NCBI GenBank assembly: GCA_963922595.1
Contig: CAWUIM010000001.1
Location: forward strand, 1-64,000
DNA: 64,000 nt
From: JAJFFW01 sp963922595
Lineage (GTDB): Bacteria; Pseudomonadota; Alphaproteobacteria; Caulobacterales; Parvularculaceae
Direction: 5' to 3'
Below, piece by piece: positions 37,001 through 45,593 of this stretch. The position numbers and the translations under genes are program-made. The notes under the pieces were generated by a model. That model made no database searches and was not told the origin of the DNA. It saw only the letters and a program-made list of their open reading frames with translations. The stretch's first letter is position 1; every line of letters begins with the position of its first letter.

Positions 37001-37359
37001 TTTTTCAATACGAGCTTGAATTCCGCACCGCCATATCCGTGCACTGAATCATGAGCCCGGATAATGACGAAGTCGGCGCCTCCCGGAATTTTTATGCCGG
37101 AAAGCGAGCGCGTAAAAGGCTGCTCGTCGTCGTGGGGATGGGCGAGAATACGGGTGGCTAACACAACGCCGTCCTTGTCGAGCACTTCCCACCGGTTTGC
37201 GTAATGGTCCCAGCCGTCATCAGCATGGCGAACTGTTGCGGCGATGCGGTAGACGCCGTCGCCCGTCTTCTTAGCCGTCGCGTTGATAACGTCGGCTTCC
37301 CCCGCAAAAAGCGATGTCGGCGAGATAAATAAAAACAGCGCCAAGAAAATCCGCGTCAT
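36997..37359 (-). CDS. Small secreted protein, unrecognised
   Basis: A 120-residue protein with signal peptide at 1-19 (cleaved after LFA). The mature part is one compact beta-rich domain with TVRHADDGWDHYANRWEV, ILAHPHDDEQPFTRSL and IIRAHDSVHGYGG, with several His residues that could bind metal. I do not recognise a named family, though similar domains occur in proteobacterial genomes. GGAGAGC precedes its ATG; an earlier frame start lacks a signal. Overlaps tadA by four bases. Confidence 0.75.
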   Translation of the reverse strand: MTRIFLALFLFISPTSLFAGEADVINATAKKTGDGVYRIAATVRHADDGWDHYANRWEVLDKDGVVLATRILAHPHDDEQPFTRSLSGIKIPGGADFVIIRAHDSVHGYGGAEFKLVLKK

Positions 37360-37683
37360 AACTGCTCTCCGTCGTATTATCTCTTCCTGCGACCTTCCGA
37401 ACAATCTTTGCAGGAAAATGAGCTTTCAAGTCACTATTTGCCATCCTGGCGGCTGCTCCGGCAAGACAAAAATCTGTGACCCGTATGCGATGCGTTTTGA
37501 GGCGTTTCGTGACATAGTGATTACGACTAGGCCGGCAATGAGTCCCTTGATCAGCGCCGAATTTTCTATTTAGTACCGCTACAAGAGATGGCCCACCGCA
37601 CAATCCCCTTTGAACGGCAAACACATCGGCCGCCTCACCAACGCCAAATCAAGTAGGCGCACCGGATTAAGGACGGATTCACA
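37360..37683. other. Gene-free region between divergent genes
   Basis: About 320 bases between the secreted-protein/tadA operon and the pseudouridine synthase. It must hold two divergent promoters. I find no convincing small gene, RNA gene, long palindrome or terminator in it. Confidence 0.55.
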
Positions 37684-38463
37684 ATGAAAGAGGTCCCGCC
37701 AAGCAATGCGGTCGCGACATCGCGGGAAGGCGAACGCATCGCCAAAGTGCTTGCGCGCGCCGGGATCGCCTCGCGCCGGGAAGCCGAACGCCTGATCGAA
37801 CAGGGCATTGTAACCGTCGATGGCGTTACGCTGACAACGCCGGCTTTCAAGGTGACGCCAGGAATGGATATCCGTGTCGACGGCGTGCGCGTCGGCGCAA
37901 AAGAGCCGGCGAGATTATGGCGCTATCACAAGCCAGCCGGTCTCGTGACGACCCATCAAGACCCACAAGGAAGACCAACCGTTTTCGACGCTGTATCCGA
38001 TCGGTTGCCGCGGGTGATTTCCGTTGGCCGGCTCGATCTTAACACTGAGGGCCTGCTTCTTCTGACCAACGACGGCGGTCTTTCCAGACTACTTGAATTG
38101 CCGGAAACCGGTTGGACAAGGCGTTATCGTGTTCGTGCGTACGGTCGCGTCACCCAACAAACGCTTGACGCGTTAGCCGAGGGGGTAACGATTGACGGCG
38201 TCGATTACCGCCCGATCCGCGCTCAATTCGAAAGCCAGCAAGGCGGCAATGTATGGCTCTCAATGTCCATCAATGAGGGGAAAAACCGCGAAGTGCGAAC
38301 CGTTTGCCGCCATCTCGGCCTTCAGGTTAATCGGCTCATCCGAACGGCCTATGGGCCGTTTCAACTCGGGGCGCTGAAGAAGGGATTTGTAGAGGAAATT
38401 CCGGCAAAACAAATGAAGGAGCAACTCGGGAAGAAGATTTGTACGGAAATTGGGCTCGCGTAG
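37684..38463 (+). CDS. RsuA/RluB-family pseudouridine synthase
   Basis: A 259-residue enzyme: S4 domain at about 17-70 (ERIAKVLARAGIASRREAERLI), then the synthase domain with WRYHKPAGLVTTHQDP, catalytic Asp in SVGRLDLNTEGLLLLTNDG, and NEGKNREVR near the end. It makes pseudouridine in rRNA, probably 23S in the RluB branch. AAGGAC precedes the ATG. It starts a run of genes (yidD-like, DUF4169, rsmD) with small or overlapping gaps, probably one operon linked to ribosome and membrane biogenesis. Confidence 0.92.
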   Translation: MKEVPPSNAVATSREGERIAKVLARAGIASRREAERLIEQGIVTVDGVTLTTPAFKVTPGMDIRVDGVRVGAKEPARLWRYHKPAGLVTTHQDPQGRPTVFDAVSDRLPRVISVGRLDLNTEGLLLLTNDGGLSRLLELPETGWTRRYRVRAYGRVTQQTLDALAEGVTIDGVDYRPIRAQFESQQGGNVWLSMSINEGKNREVRTVCRHLGLQVNRLIRTAYGPFQLGALKKGFVEEIPAKQMKEQLGKKICTEIGLA

Positions 38464-38864
38464 GCTTAGACAGGGCGCTTGGGCAGCTTGTCGTTATCGC
38501 AATCCATTTTTACCGTCGGTTCCTATCGCCAGCAAAGGGATTTCGCTGCCCCCACCAACGCGTTCATGGCGCTGGTAGTTGTTCGAATTTTGGATTGTCG
38601 GCCTTCAAAAGCTCAGGATTCAGGCAGGGTTGGTCTCTTCTGAACTCGCGGTTGGCTGAATGCAAAAAAGCGCGTCTGGCTCTAGCAGCAGAAAACCGTA
38701 CGGCCGGACCGTCCGCCTCGGGCAAGAAAACGAAGCGCGAAAGATGGTATGATCGTTACTGCGATTGTGGTGCGTGTGGTTTTCCGCGCATTGGCGGCGG
38801 CAAATCCAGCTCCCCAGATTGCGGGGACTTTGGCGGGTGTGACGGCTTCGATTGTTCGTGGTAA
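38439..38864 (+). CDS. yidD: YidD-like membrane insertion factor with Cys-rich tail
   Basis: A 141-residue protein starting at TTG inside the 3' end of the previous gene (25-bp overlap; AAGAAG just upstream). Residues 15-70 resemble YidD: IHFYRRFLSPAKGF, RCPHQRVHGAGSCS and a following helix. YidD helps insert inner-membrane proteins alongside YidC. The C-terminal 50 residues add a Cys/Gly-rich segment (CDCGACG, then CGDFGGCDGFDCSW) with seven or more cysteines, which could bind metal. The yidD identity is moderate. Confidence 0.75.
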   Translation: MYGNWARVGLDRALGQLVVIAIHFYRRFLSPAKGFRCPHQRVHGAGSCSNFGLSAFKSSGFRQGWSLLNSRLAECKKARLALAAENRTAGPSASGKKTKRERWYDRYCDCGACGFPRIGGGKSSSPDCGDFGGCDGFDCSW

Positions 38865-38873
38865 TCCACAATA

Positions 38874-39062
38874 ATGGATACTGTCACGAACCTAAATAAA
38901 GCACACAAACGCAAAGCGCGTCAGGACAAAGAACAACGCGCGGTTGAAAATCGCGCAAAATTCGGTCGGACAAAAGCGGAAAAAGCTCTGGATAAAAAAG
39001 CGATGAACGCGAACACGCTTCACGTGGCGGCGCATAAAATCGAGAACAAAGAAGAAGACTGA
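38874..39062 (+). CDS. DUF4169 family protein
   Basis: A 62-residue highly charged helical protein matching the DUF4169 pattern: NLNKAHKRKARQDKEQRA, then NRAKFGRTKAEK. Function unknown; it is typical of alphaproteobacteria. It sits 9 bp after the yidD-like gene and 1 base before rsmD, so translation is probably coupled. Confidence 0.85.
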   Translation: MDTVTNLNKAHKRKARQDKEQRAVENRAKFGRTKAEKALDKKAMNANTLHVAAHKIENKEED

Positions 39063-39063
39063 C

Positions 39064-39627
39064 GTGCGCATTGTTGGCGGAGAGTTGCGAGGCCGAAAGA
39101 TCATTGCGCCTAAGGGGGACACATCTCGTCCCACAACAGATCGAAACCGCGAGTCGCTTTTCAACATTCTGGCCTCACGAAAACCGGAACTCTTCAAGGG
39201 CGCGCGCGTGATTGATCTGTTTGCCGGCTCGGGCGCGCTTGGGCTTGAGGCGATTTCGAGGGGCGCGGCTTTCGCTCTGTTTGTGGAAACCGATGCTGCA
39301 GCGCGCGGTGCAATCCGCGAAAATATTGACAAGCTCGGCCTTTTCGGGCGGACCAGACTTCATCGGCGCTCGGCGACGAGTCTCGGCGCGCGTCCGGCGA
39401 GCGCCGGAGAGCCGTTTGACGTCGCGTTTCTAGACCCGCCATACCGCAAGAATTTCGCACCGCTCGCGTTGCAGGAACTCGACAGGGGCGGCTGGCTCCG
39501 CTCTGGCGCTACGCTCATCATCGAACAATCGAAAAACGAGGAACCGCCGGAAGTCGAAAAATATGTTTGCAGCGACAATCGCTTATATGGCGACAGCCAG
39601 TTGAGTTTCTTCATCTACCAACCATGA
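39064..39627 (+). CDS. rsmD: 16S rRNA (guanine966-N2)-methyltransferase
   Basis: A 187-residue Rossmann methyltransferase starting at GTG, MRIVGGELRGRKI. Motif I is VIDLFAGSGALGLEAISRGA and the catalytic motif IV is FLDPPYRKN, characteristic of N2-guanine or N6-adenine methylation. It modifies G966 of 16S rRNA in the P site region. Last gene of the run starting at the RsuA-type synthase. Confidence 0.95.
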   Translation: MRIVGGELRGRKIIAPKGDTSRPTTDRNRESLFNILASRKPELFKGARVIDLFAGSGALGLEAISRGAAFALFVETDAAARGAIRENIDKLGLFGRTRLHRRSATSLGARPASAGEPFDVAFLDPPYRKNFAPLALQELDRGGWLRSGATLIIEQSKNEEPPEVEKYVCSDNRLYGDSQLSFFIYQP

Positions 39628-39709
39628 GCGGCGCCTCAATCGCCTTCCAATTGAGTTGACAACCGCGTGCAGTCTGGTTCCGATGCCGCTGACTTCTTCG
39701 GAGAGAGGC

Positions 39710-41017
39710 ATGACAAATTTTCTGCGTACAACGCTCGCATTATCACTCGCCTTAGCGGCTTGCGCAAAATCCGCCGATGAGAGCACGAGCGTCCCCGCCG
39801 CAAACCTCGCAAGCGTCTCACCGGCGGATGAAAACGCCGCAGATCAATACGCGCGAATTGAGGCCGTGCTGCAGGATGAGGTCGAGCGGGGCGTCCGGTC
39901 AGGCTTTGTCGCAATGATCGCAGATGAAAAGAATGTGCTCCACACGACCGCTGTCGGCCTTGCTGACATAGAAGCGTCGACCGCGATGTCGGCAAAAACG
40001 CGCTTCCGCATCGCCAGCATGACGAAGCCGATAACAACGGTCGCATTGCTGATGCTCGTCGAAGAAGGTCGCGTTCTTTTGAACGACCCCGTCGCTCTCT
40101 ATATTCCGGCGTTCGCAGACATGCGCGTCGCCACCTCGCCTTTCAAAGACGAAACAGGCGCTATTCCGACCGAAGCGCTTGTACGCCCTGTGACGATCCA
40201 TCACTTGCTCACCCATACGGCCGGCCTCGGTTATGTGTTTGATAATCAGACAGATCTTGGAAAAGCGATTCTGGAGCGAGGCGTCCTTGCAAACGATGGC
40301 GATCTTAAGTCGCGCATCGATATCATCACAGAATACCCGCTCTATCAGCAACCCGGCGAAAAATGGCAGTACAGTTTCGCTACGGACGTAGCCGGCCGCA
40401 TTGTCGAGATCGCTTCGGGAATGTCGCTGGAAGCATTCATGGACACCAATATCTTCATGCCTTTGAAAATGGCGGATACGGAATTTTTCTTTGATCAGTC
40501 CGACTTTGACCGGCTCGCGACCGTCTATACGTTTGACGATGAAGGGGCCATGATCCCGTTTGACGGCGGCGGATTGAGCGGCTCTCCGAACAAGAATGGA
40601 ACAGGCTGGTACTCCGGCGGCGCCGGATTGGTTTCCACTGCGGGCGACTACGTACGATTTTTGCAAATGCTATTGAATGAAGGGGAGCTTGAAGGCGCGC
40701 GCATCTTATCACCTGCTACTGTCAGGCTGATGCTGGACAGCCATGTTTCCGTTGAAGCGCGGCCTGAGGAATGGCGTAACGGCGGCTTGACCTTTGGTCT
40801 CGGCGGATGGGTCCTTGAAGAGCCAGGGCTTTCCGGCAACATGTCCGCGGCGGGCCAATTCGGTTGGGGTGGTTATTACGACACCACATTCGCGATCAGC
40901 CCGCAGGATGGGCTCGCCTATGTGGTCCTCGCGCAACGTGAGCCTGGTCCAAATGACAAACCGTCGCGCGCAGGCGATCTCGTCCGGTCCATCGCCTTCG
41001 GAGCGTTAGATAACTAA
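39710..41017 (+). CDS. Serine hydrolase of the class C beta-lactamase family, lipoprotein
   Basis: A 435-residue protein with a lipobox LAAC (Cys18) and a beta-lactamase/esterase fold. The active site is SMTK at 103-106 (Ser nucleophile and Lys), followed by the Tyr of YSF in KWQYSFATDVAG and the third motif area with GWGGYYDTTF. Such proteins are esterases or D-amino-peptide hydrolases more often than true beta-lactamases, and resistance cannot be inferred. GAGAGAGG precedes the ATG; a frame upstream is not supported. Stop interlocks with the GFA gene. Confidence 0.9.
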   Translation: MTNFLRTTLALSLALAACAKSADESTSVPAANLASVSPADENAADQYARIEAVLQDEVERGVRSGFVAMIADEKNVLHTTAVGLADIEASTAMSAKTRFRIASMTKPITTVALLMLVEEGRVLLNDPVALYIPAFADMRVATSPFKDETGAIPTEALVRPVTIHHLLTHTAGLGYVFDNQTDLGKAILERGVLANDGDLKSRIDIITEYPLYQQPGEKWQYSFATDVAGRIVEIASGMSLEAFMDTNIFMPLKMADTEFFFDQSDFDRLATVYTFDDEGAMIPFDGGGLSGSPNKNGTGWYSGGAGLVSTAGDYVRFLQMLLNEGELEGARILSPATVRLMLDSHVSVEARPEEWRNGGLTFGLGGWVLEEPGLSGNMSAAGQFGWGGYYDTTFAISPQDGLAYVVLAQREPGPNDKPSRAGDLVRSIAFGALDN

Positions 41018-41493
41018 GCAGCGCGAGCGGCGTCGTAGCGCCTGATGCTTTCCGCCGGCCAATGTGCGTCGCGCTTATAATATCCAGTTTTCGCGACTGC
41101 CTCATCCGGCAAGGTCACCCAAGGCTGCATGCTGGACGTATAAATGTGGATATCGGGCGGCGCCAAACTGGGATCGTCTAACGTTCCGACACGAATGAAA
41201 TTGATACGCTCGCGGGCCCCGCTGTAATTGCTCCAAAGCCCGACGCTACAAGAGGGACATCGGGTGAAAGTCTGCCCCCGGCCGCTCGCTGTCGGCACGC
41301 TGACACGCACTGCTTGTCCCTTCAGGAGCGCCACTTCGGATGCTTCGACGAGCGCGTTGACCGCGAAGGCCGACCCGCTTTCGCGCTGACACCATGTGCA
41401 GTGACAGCAATGAACGAAGATGGGGGGCGCTGTCATTCGGTAACGAACAGCGCCGCAAGCGCATCCGCCTTCCGCAAAACCTATCTTTGTCAT
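41014..41493 (-). CDS. GFA-family (glutathione-dependent formaldehyde-activating-like) zinc protein
   Basis: A 159-residue protein with the GFA Cys pattern: GCACGAVRY, HCCHCTWCQRESG and CPSCSVGLW, giving seven or more zinc-binding cysteines. GFA-fold proteins bind zinc and some act on S-hydroxymethylglutathione, but most are unassigned. ATG at MTKIGFA with GGAG ten bases upstream. A second GFA protein lies in the nuo cluster. Confidence 0.9.
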   Translation of the reverse strand: MTKIGFAEGGCACGAVRYRMTAPPIFVHCCHCTWCQRESGSAFAVNALVEASEVALLKGQAVRVSVPTASGRGQTFTRCPSCSVGLWSNYSGARERINFIRVGTLDDPSLAPPDIHIYTSSMQPWVTLPDEAVAKTGYYKRDAHWPAESIRRYDAARAA

Positions 41494-41590
41494 TTGTTGC
41501 ACGCTCCTTTGGTCAAATTCGCTCCTGAAGACCATAACCCCGGCGAATTTTCGCCTTCATGCGGTCCCTTGCGTCTCCTATTTATCAATT

Positions 41591-42436
41591 ATGAAGTACT
41601 TGAGCGTGAATATCGACTTCGGCGCGCCAAGAGGCGCGGCCGCGCTGACCCCGCCAACATCAGTGTCATGGCGGGTTTTCAAAAACCCGGTCACCGTGGC
41701 GGTTGGCGGCGTGGCCGCAGTCTTGCTCGAACTTGCGCATCCGCAGGTTCGCGCCGGCGTTTGGGTACATTCAAGCTTTCGGACAAAACCTTTGCGGCGG
41801 ATGCGTCGAACAGGCTTGGCGGCCATGGTGACTGTTTATGGGCCTGAAGAAACCGCGCGCGAAGTGATCGCGCAGGTGGGCCGCATGCACCACAATGTAC
41901 GCGGCGTGACGCCGGACGGCCTTCCTTACAGCGCTCTCGACCCCTCACTACTCACTTGGGTGCAAGCAACAGCGAGCTACGGTTTTCTTGAGGCGTACCA
42001 CAAGTTCGCAAACCCTCTCTCGCCAGCAGAACGCGATCAGTTTTACCGAGAAGGCTCAACAGCTGCGACGCTTTATGGCGCGACCGCCGCGCCCACATCG
42101 GAAATCGAACGCGCAGCCCTATTCGCAGCGACGGATGCCGTAATCAGTGCAACGCCTGTGATTGGAGAATTCCTGAGCATTTTGCGCGCCGCGCTGCCGG
42201 CGCCACGAGATCTCCTTGTGCGCGCCGCCGTCGAAATACTGCCGCCGCCATTGCACAAGCGCCTGGGTCTTTCGGACTATCGGTTAAGTAAAAGGAGCGC
42301 GGCCATTGTCCACCGGCTTGCGCGCATCGCCGACCGGACGCCTCTGCCCTTATCGCCGCCGGTGCTTGCTTGCAAGCGACTTGGCCTCGCGGGTGATTTT
42401 CTATTCAGCAAGAACCCGAAAAAAATGGGGTGCTAG
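41591..42436 (+). CDS. MpaB/latex-clearing-like oxygenase (DUF2236)
   Basis: A 281-residue predicted haem-dependent oxygenase of the MpaB family. Conserved pieces are LLELAHPQVRAGVWVHS, VGRMHHNVRG and YGFLEAYHKF, with the His residues expected to ligate haem. Family members include latex-clearing protein and mycophenolic acid enzymes; most bacterial ones have no known substrate. The start has no clear RBS, so the true start could be slightly internal. Stop interlocks with the next, convergent gene. Confidence 0.82.
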   Translation: MKYLSVNIDFGAPRGAAALTPPTSVSWRVFKNPVTVAVGGVAAVLLELAHPQVRAGVWVHSSFRTKPLRRMRRTGLAAMVTVYGPEETAREVIAQVGRMHHNVRGVTPDGLPYSALDPSLLTWVQATASYGFLEAYHKFANPLSPAERDQFYREGSTAATLYGATAAPTSEIERAALFAATDAVISATPVIGEFLSILRAALPAPRDLLVRAAVEILPPPLHKRLGLSDYRLSKRSAAIVHRLARIADRTPLPLSPPVLACKRLGLAGDFLFSKNPKKMGC

Positions 42437-42951
42437 TGGATACGCACAATGTTGGCGGAAGGCGTCTCAGCTTCGGCCAATGCCGCATCCCACCAAACCG
42501 GACGGATGAGATTGGTGAAAATGGTCGCGATGAGCATTCCGGGCGCCACGACGAATACGGTCTCGACAATGGATTGTTCCGTAAGAATGGCGCCGTTCCG
42601 GAGCAGCGCCAACAGTGCGAGGCTCACGATGATCGCGGCGATAAAGTAAGGCCATGCTTTCCGAAATTTGCGGCGCTCCAATAGTTCGAACAATGGCATT
42701 CCAATACCCACCGCGGCGAGAAATCCGCCGAGAAACGCAAGAAACGCATAATTGATTGTAGCGAATGCAAGCCGTGCGAAAGCGGCAAGGTTCACTGACG
42801 CTGCAAAAATCATCGCTAGAACTTGCCACGCCAGGAAAAGCGCGGCGCTGATCAGCGCGCCGTAAAGAACAGAAAGAACCAGTTTTTCAAAGGCGATCCG
42901 ACTGCGGATGCTCGCATGGACCGTTTGCGCTGAAACGGTTTCGCGCGTCAC
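42433..42951 (-). CDS. Four-helix membrane protein, unrecognised
   Basis: A 172-residue protein starting at GTG, two bases after the nuoG stop (RBS would lie in the nuoG end). Four hydrophobic segments lie at about 22-48, 62-90, 100-115 and 128-150; an RRKFRKAWP loop faces the cytosol. It takes the position where nuoH would normally follow nuoG, but it is only half its length and lacks NuoH motifs. Function unknown. Confidence 0.75.
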   Translation of the reverse strand: MTRETVSAQTVHASIRSRIAFEKLVLSVLYGALISAALFLAWQVLAMIFAASVNLAAFARLAFATINYAFLAFLGGFLAAVGIGMPLFELLERRKFRKAWPYFIAAIIVSLALLALLRNGAILTEQSIVETVFVVAPGMLIATIFTNLIRPVWWDAALAEAETPSANIVRIH

Positions 42952-42953
42952 CT

Positions 42954-45056
42954 CTATTCAGCCGCCATCTTAACGGCGTCAGCCGACGCCGCACATTCCG
43001 CCATCGTCTTCGAGGCCCGGGCGATCGGATTGGTTAAATAAAAATTCTGAACAGCGCTAACGAACGGCGCATCCGTAATTTCTCCGGCGACGCCAATTTT
43101 CGTCATATCAAATTCAACGCCTTCTTTGGCTGGACCCTGATCCAGCCGGCCAAGCACCGGCGCATCTTCAATCATCGCCTGCCGCAAACTGAACAAATCG
43201 TCATAGGGCAGTGTATTGCCCACGCGATCCGACAGGGCGCGAATGATCGCCCAATCTTCGCGCGCTTCACCGAACGGGAAATGGGCGCGCCGCGCAATTT
43301 GGACGCGTCCTTCCATATTCACATACGTTCCATTTTGTTCCGTATACGCTGCCGCGGGGAAAATGACATCAGCCTTTCGCGCGCCGGCGTCGCCGTGATG
43401 CCCTTGGTAGATCATGAAGGCGCCGCCAAATTTCGCCGCATCAATTTCGTCCGCGCCTAGATTATAGATGACGTCAATTTCCCGGTCCTGGGCGCCTTGT
43501 AAAATACCTGAGATATCACGCCCGCCTTCACCTGGCAGAAAGCCGAGATCAAGGGCGCCGACCCGGCCCGCCGCCGTATGCAGAATATTAAAGCCGTTCC
43601 AATCAGGCGTGACGGCGCCGACGGAGTTCGCCAATTGAGCCGCGAGCGCTAGGACCGCGGGCCCATCGTCTCGGGTGAGCGCCCCCACTCCGATGATGAT
43701 AGCGGGTCTTTCCGCATTCTTCAGCACATCGAAGAATGTTCCCTCGCCTTGCGCCAGTGACTTTAATGTGGCCGGACCAGCACCGAGATAGTCATAATCA
43801 TATGTGAGCGCCGCCTCCTCACCAATAAGGCCAATTTTGAGGTCCAGTTTTTCGAGCCAGCTCTTGCGCAGTCGCGCATTGACGAGGGGCGCTTCCGCCC
43901 GGGGGTTTGCGCCGATCAAAAGGATCGCGTCCGCCTGCTCAATGCCGGCGATGCCTGAATTGAAGAGATAAGAGGACCGCTCGCCGCCGAGGAGCGCGCC
44001 GTCCTGGCGACAATCAAGATGCGGCGTCCCGATGGCGCCCATCAGGTCCTTCAACGCTTTGACCGCTTCCGCAGAAACGAGATCGCCGGCGATAGCGGCG
44101 ATTCGGTCCGCAGGCGTCGTTGACAGCTTTTCGCCAGCAACGCGCAAGGCCTCATCCCACGACGCTGGGCGCAATTTGCCATGCTCTCGGACATAGGGCT
44201 GATCAAGACGCTGGGTCTTTAATCCGTCCCAGATAAAACGCGTTTTGTCAGATATCCACTCTTCATTCACGTCCTCATGAAGGCGCGGCAAAATCCGAAG
44301 CACTTCGCGCCCCCGCGTATCGACGCGAATGTTTGAGCCCACGGCATCCATCACGTCGATCGTCTCGGTCTTCGTCAATTCCCAAGGCCGCGCATTGAAG
44401 GCGTAAGGCTTTGACGTCAGGGCGCCGACAGGGCAGACGTCGATCAAATTGCCAGTAAGTTCACTCTCGACCGCTTTTTCAAGATAAGTCGTGATTTCCG
44501 CATTCTCACCGCGATTGACCAACCCCAGATCATCGACGCCCGCCACCTCTGTCGCGAAACGAACACACCGCGTACACTGAATGCACCGCGTCATGATCGT
44601 CTTGATCAGCGGGCCCATATGTTTTTCTTCGACCGCACGTTTGTTTTCTTCAAAACGCGTTCCGTCGCGTCCATACGCCATCGCCTGATCCTGCAAATCG
44701 CACTCGCCGCCTTGATCGCAGATCGGGCAGTCGAGCGGATGATTGATCAGAAGAAACTCCATGACGCCTTCGCGGGCTTTTTTCACCATGGGCGTATTGG
44801 TGAACAGCTCCGGCGGCGCACCGTCGGGTCCAGGGCGCAAATCGCGCACATTCTGAGCACAGGAGGCGACCGGCTTGGGCGGCCCCCCTTTCACTTCAAT
44901 AAGGCACATGCGGCAATTGCCCGCGACCGAAAGACGCTCATGGTAGCAAAAGCGGGGAATTTCCTCTCCCGCCTCTTCACACGCCTGAAGCAGCGTCAGA
45001 TCAGACCTAACTTCGATTTCGTCGCCATTGACCTTGATAACTCGGGTATCGCTCAT
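42954..45056 (-). CDS. nuoG: NADH-quinone oxidoreductase subunit G
   Basis: A 700-residue peripheral arm subunit of complex I carrying several iron-sulfur clusters. N-terminal [2Fe-2S] is CYHERLSVAGNCRMC; CPICDQGGECDLQDQ and CIQCTRCVRF bind [4Fe-4S] centres; the remainder is a molybdopterin-oxidoreductase-like scaffold without its cofactor. It relays electrons from NuoF/E to the quinone site. It is the last nuo gene here, followed by an unrelated membrane protein instead of nuoH. Confidence 0.96.
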   Translation of the reverse strand: MSDTRVIKVNGDEIEVRSDLTLLQACEEAGEEIPRFCYHERLSVAGNCRMCLIEVKGGPPKPVASCAQNVRDLRPGPDGAPPELFTNTPMVKKAREGVMEFLLINHPLDCPICDQGGECDLQDQAMAYGRDGTRFEENKRAVEEKHMGPLIKTIMTRCIQCTRCVRFATEVAGVDDLGLVNRGENAEITTYLEKAVESELTGNLIDVCPVGALTSKPYAFNARPWELTKTETIDVMDAVGSNIRVDTRGREVLRILPRLHEDVNEEWISDKTRFIWDGLKTQRLDQPYVREHGKLRPASWDEALRVAGEKLSTTPADRIAAIAGDLVSAEAVKALKDLMGAIGTPHLDCRQDGALLGGERSSYLFNSGIAGIEQADAILLIGANPRAEAPLVNARLRKSWLEKLDLKIGLIGEEAALTYDYDYLGAGPATLKSLAQGEGTFFDVLKNAERPAIIIGVGALTRDDGPAVLALAAQLANSVGAVTPDWNGFNILHTAAGRVGALDLGFLPGEGGRDISGILQGAQDREIDVIYNLGADEIDAAKFGGAFMIYQGHHGDAGARKADVIFPAAAYTEQNGTYVNMEGRVQIARRAHFPFGEAREDWAIIRALSDRVGNTLPYDDLFSLRQAMIEDAPVLGRLDQGPAKEGVEFDMTKIGVAGEITDAPFVSAVQNFYLTNPIARASKTMAECAASADAVKMAAE

Positions 45057-45194
45057 GAGATAGCTGCGCCTGCTCTATGGAATTCGCAAATTATCTAGCT
45101 GGATTTCGACGCTGATTCCAGCGGATGTGGGCGAGCGAGTGAGCCAATAATGTCGCGCTCACACTTCCGCATTTTTTACCCAGAACGCAGCCGA

Positions 45195-45431
45195 TCAGGG
45201 TGAATTCTGAAGGAGGCCTTCGATACGCGTCAGCGTCTCAGTTAGGCCCTCAAGGGCGGCGGTTCGGTGTTCCTCAACGAGTTTGGCATTGCCGGCCATC
45301 AACTTTAGGCGCGTGACGTTAGAAGCTGTTTCGCGTAACTGTTCATGGATCAACGCCATGCGACTTTCCATTTCATTCAATTGCGCTGTCATTTTTCTTT
45401 GCGCGTCAGCGATAGCATCCAAATCTGTCAT
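45195..45431 (-). CDS. Small coiled-coil protein, unrecognised
   Basis: A 78-residue protein of heptad-like helical sequence (AQLNEMESRMALIHEQL, then TRLKLMAGN) and no cysteine. It is predicted to form a coiled coil. It lies between nuoG and the divergent S24-like regulator, whose intergenic region holds an inverted repeat. Could be under the control of that regulator. No RBS stands out. Confidence 0.65.
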   Translation of the reverse strand: MTDLDAIADAQRKMTAQLNEMESRMALIHEQLRETASNVTRLKLMAGNAKLVEEHRTAALEGLTETLTRIEGLLQNSP

Positions 45432-45511
45432 CGCAGTCCCTTCTTTGCTTGACGCGAGGCGCCCTCACCACCTGGTTGCAGAATCTAAAATATATATATT
45501 AAAAGTCGATT

Positions 45512-45558
45512 ATTGTGATTTCTACAACCTTTAGGCTGCATGTTGCGATTTTCACAAT
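45512..45558. promoter_or_regulatory. Inverted repeat, candidate operator
   Basis: ATTGTGA (45512-45518) and TCACAAT (45552-45558) form a perfect 7-bp inverted repeat with a 33-bp spacer between the divergent coiled-coil gene and the S24-like regulator. A near-CtrA box TTAA-N7-TTAT (45499-45513) overlaps its left edge. This position fits autoregulation by the regulator, but no binding is shown. Confidence 0.4.
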
Positions 45559-45593
45559 CGATTTTCCCTCCAACGCTCGACATCTTGCGGTCC

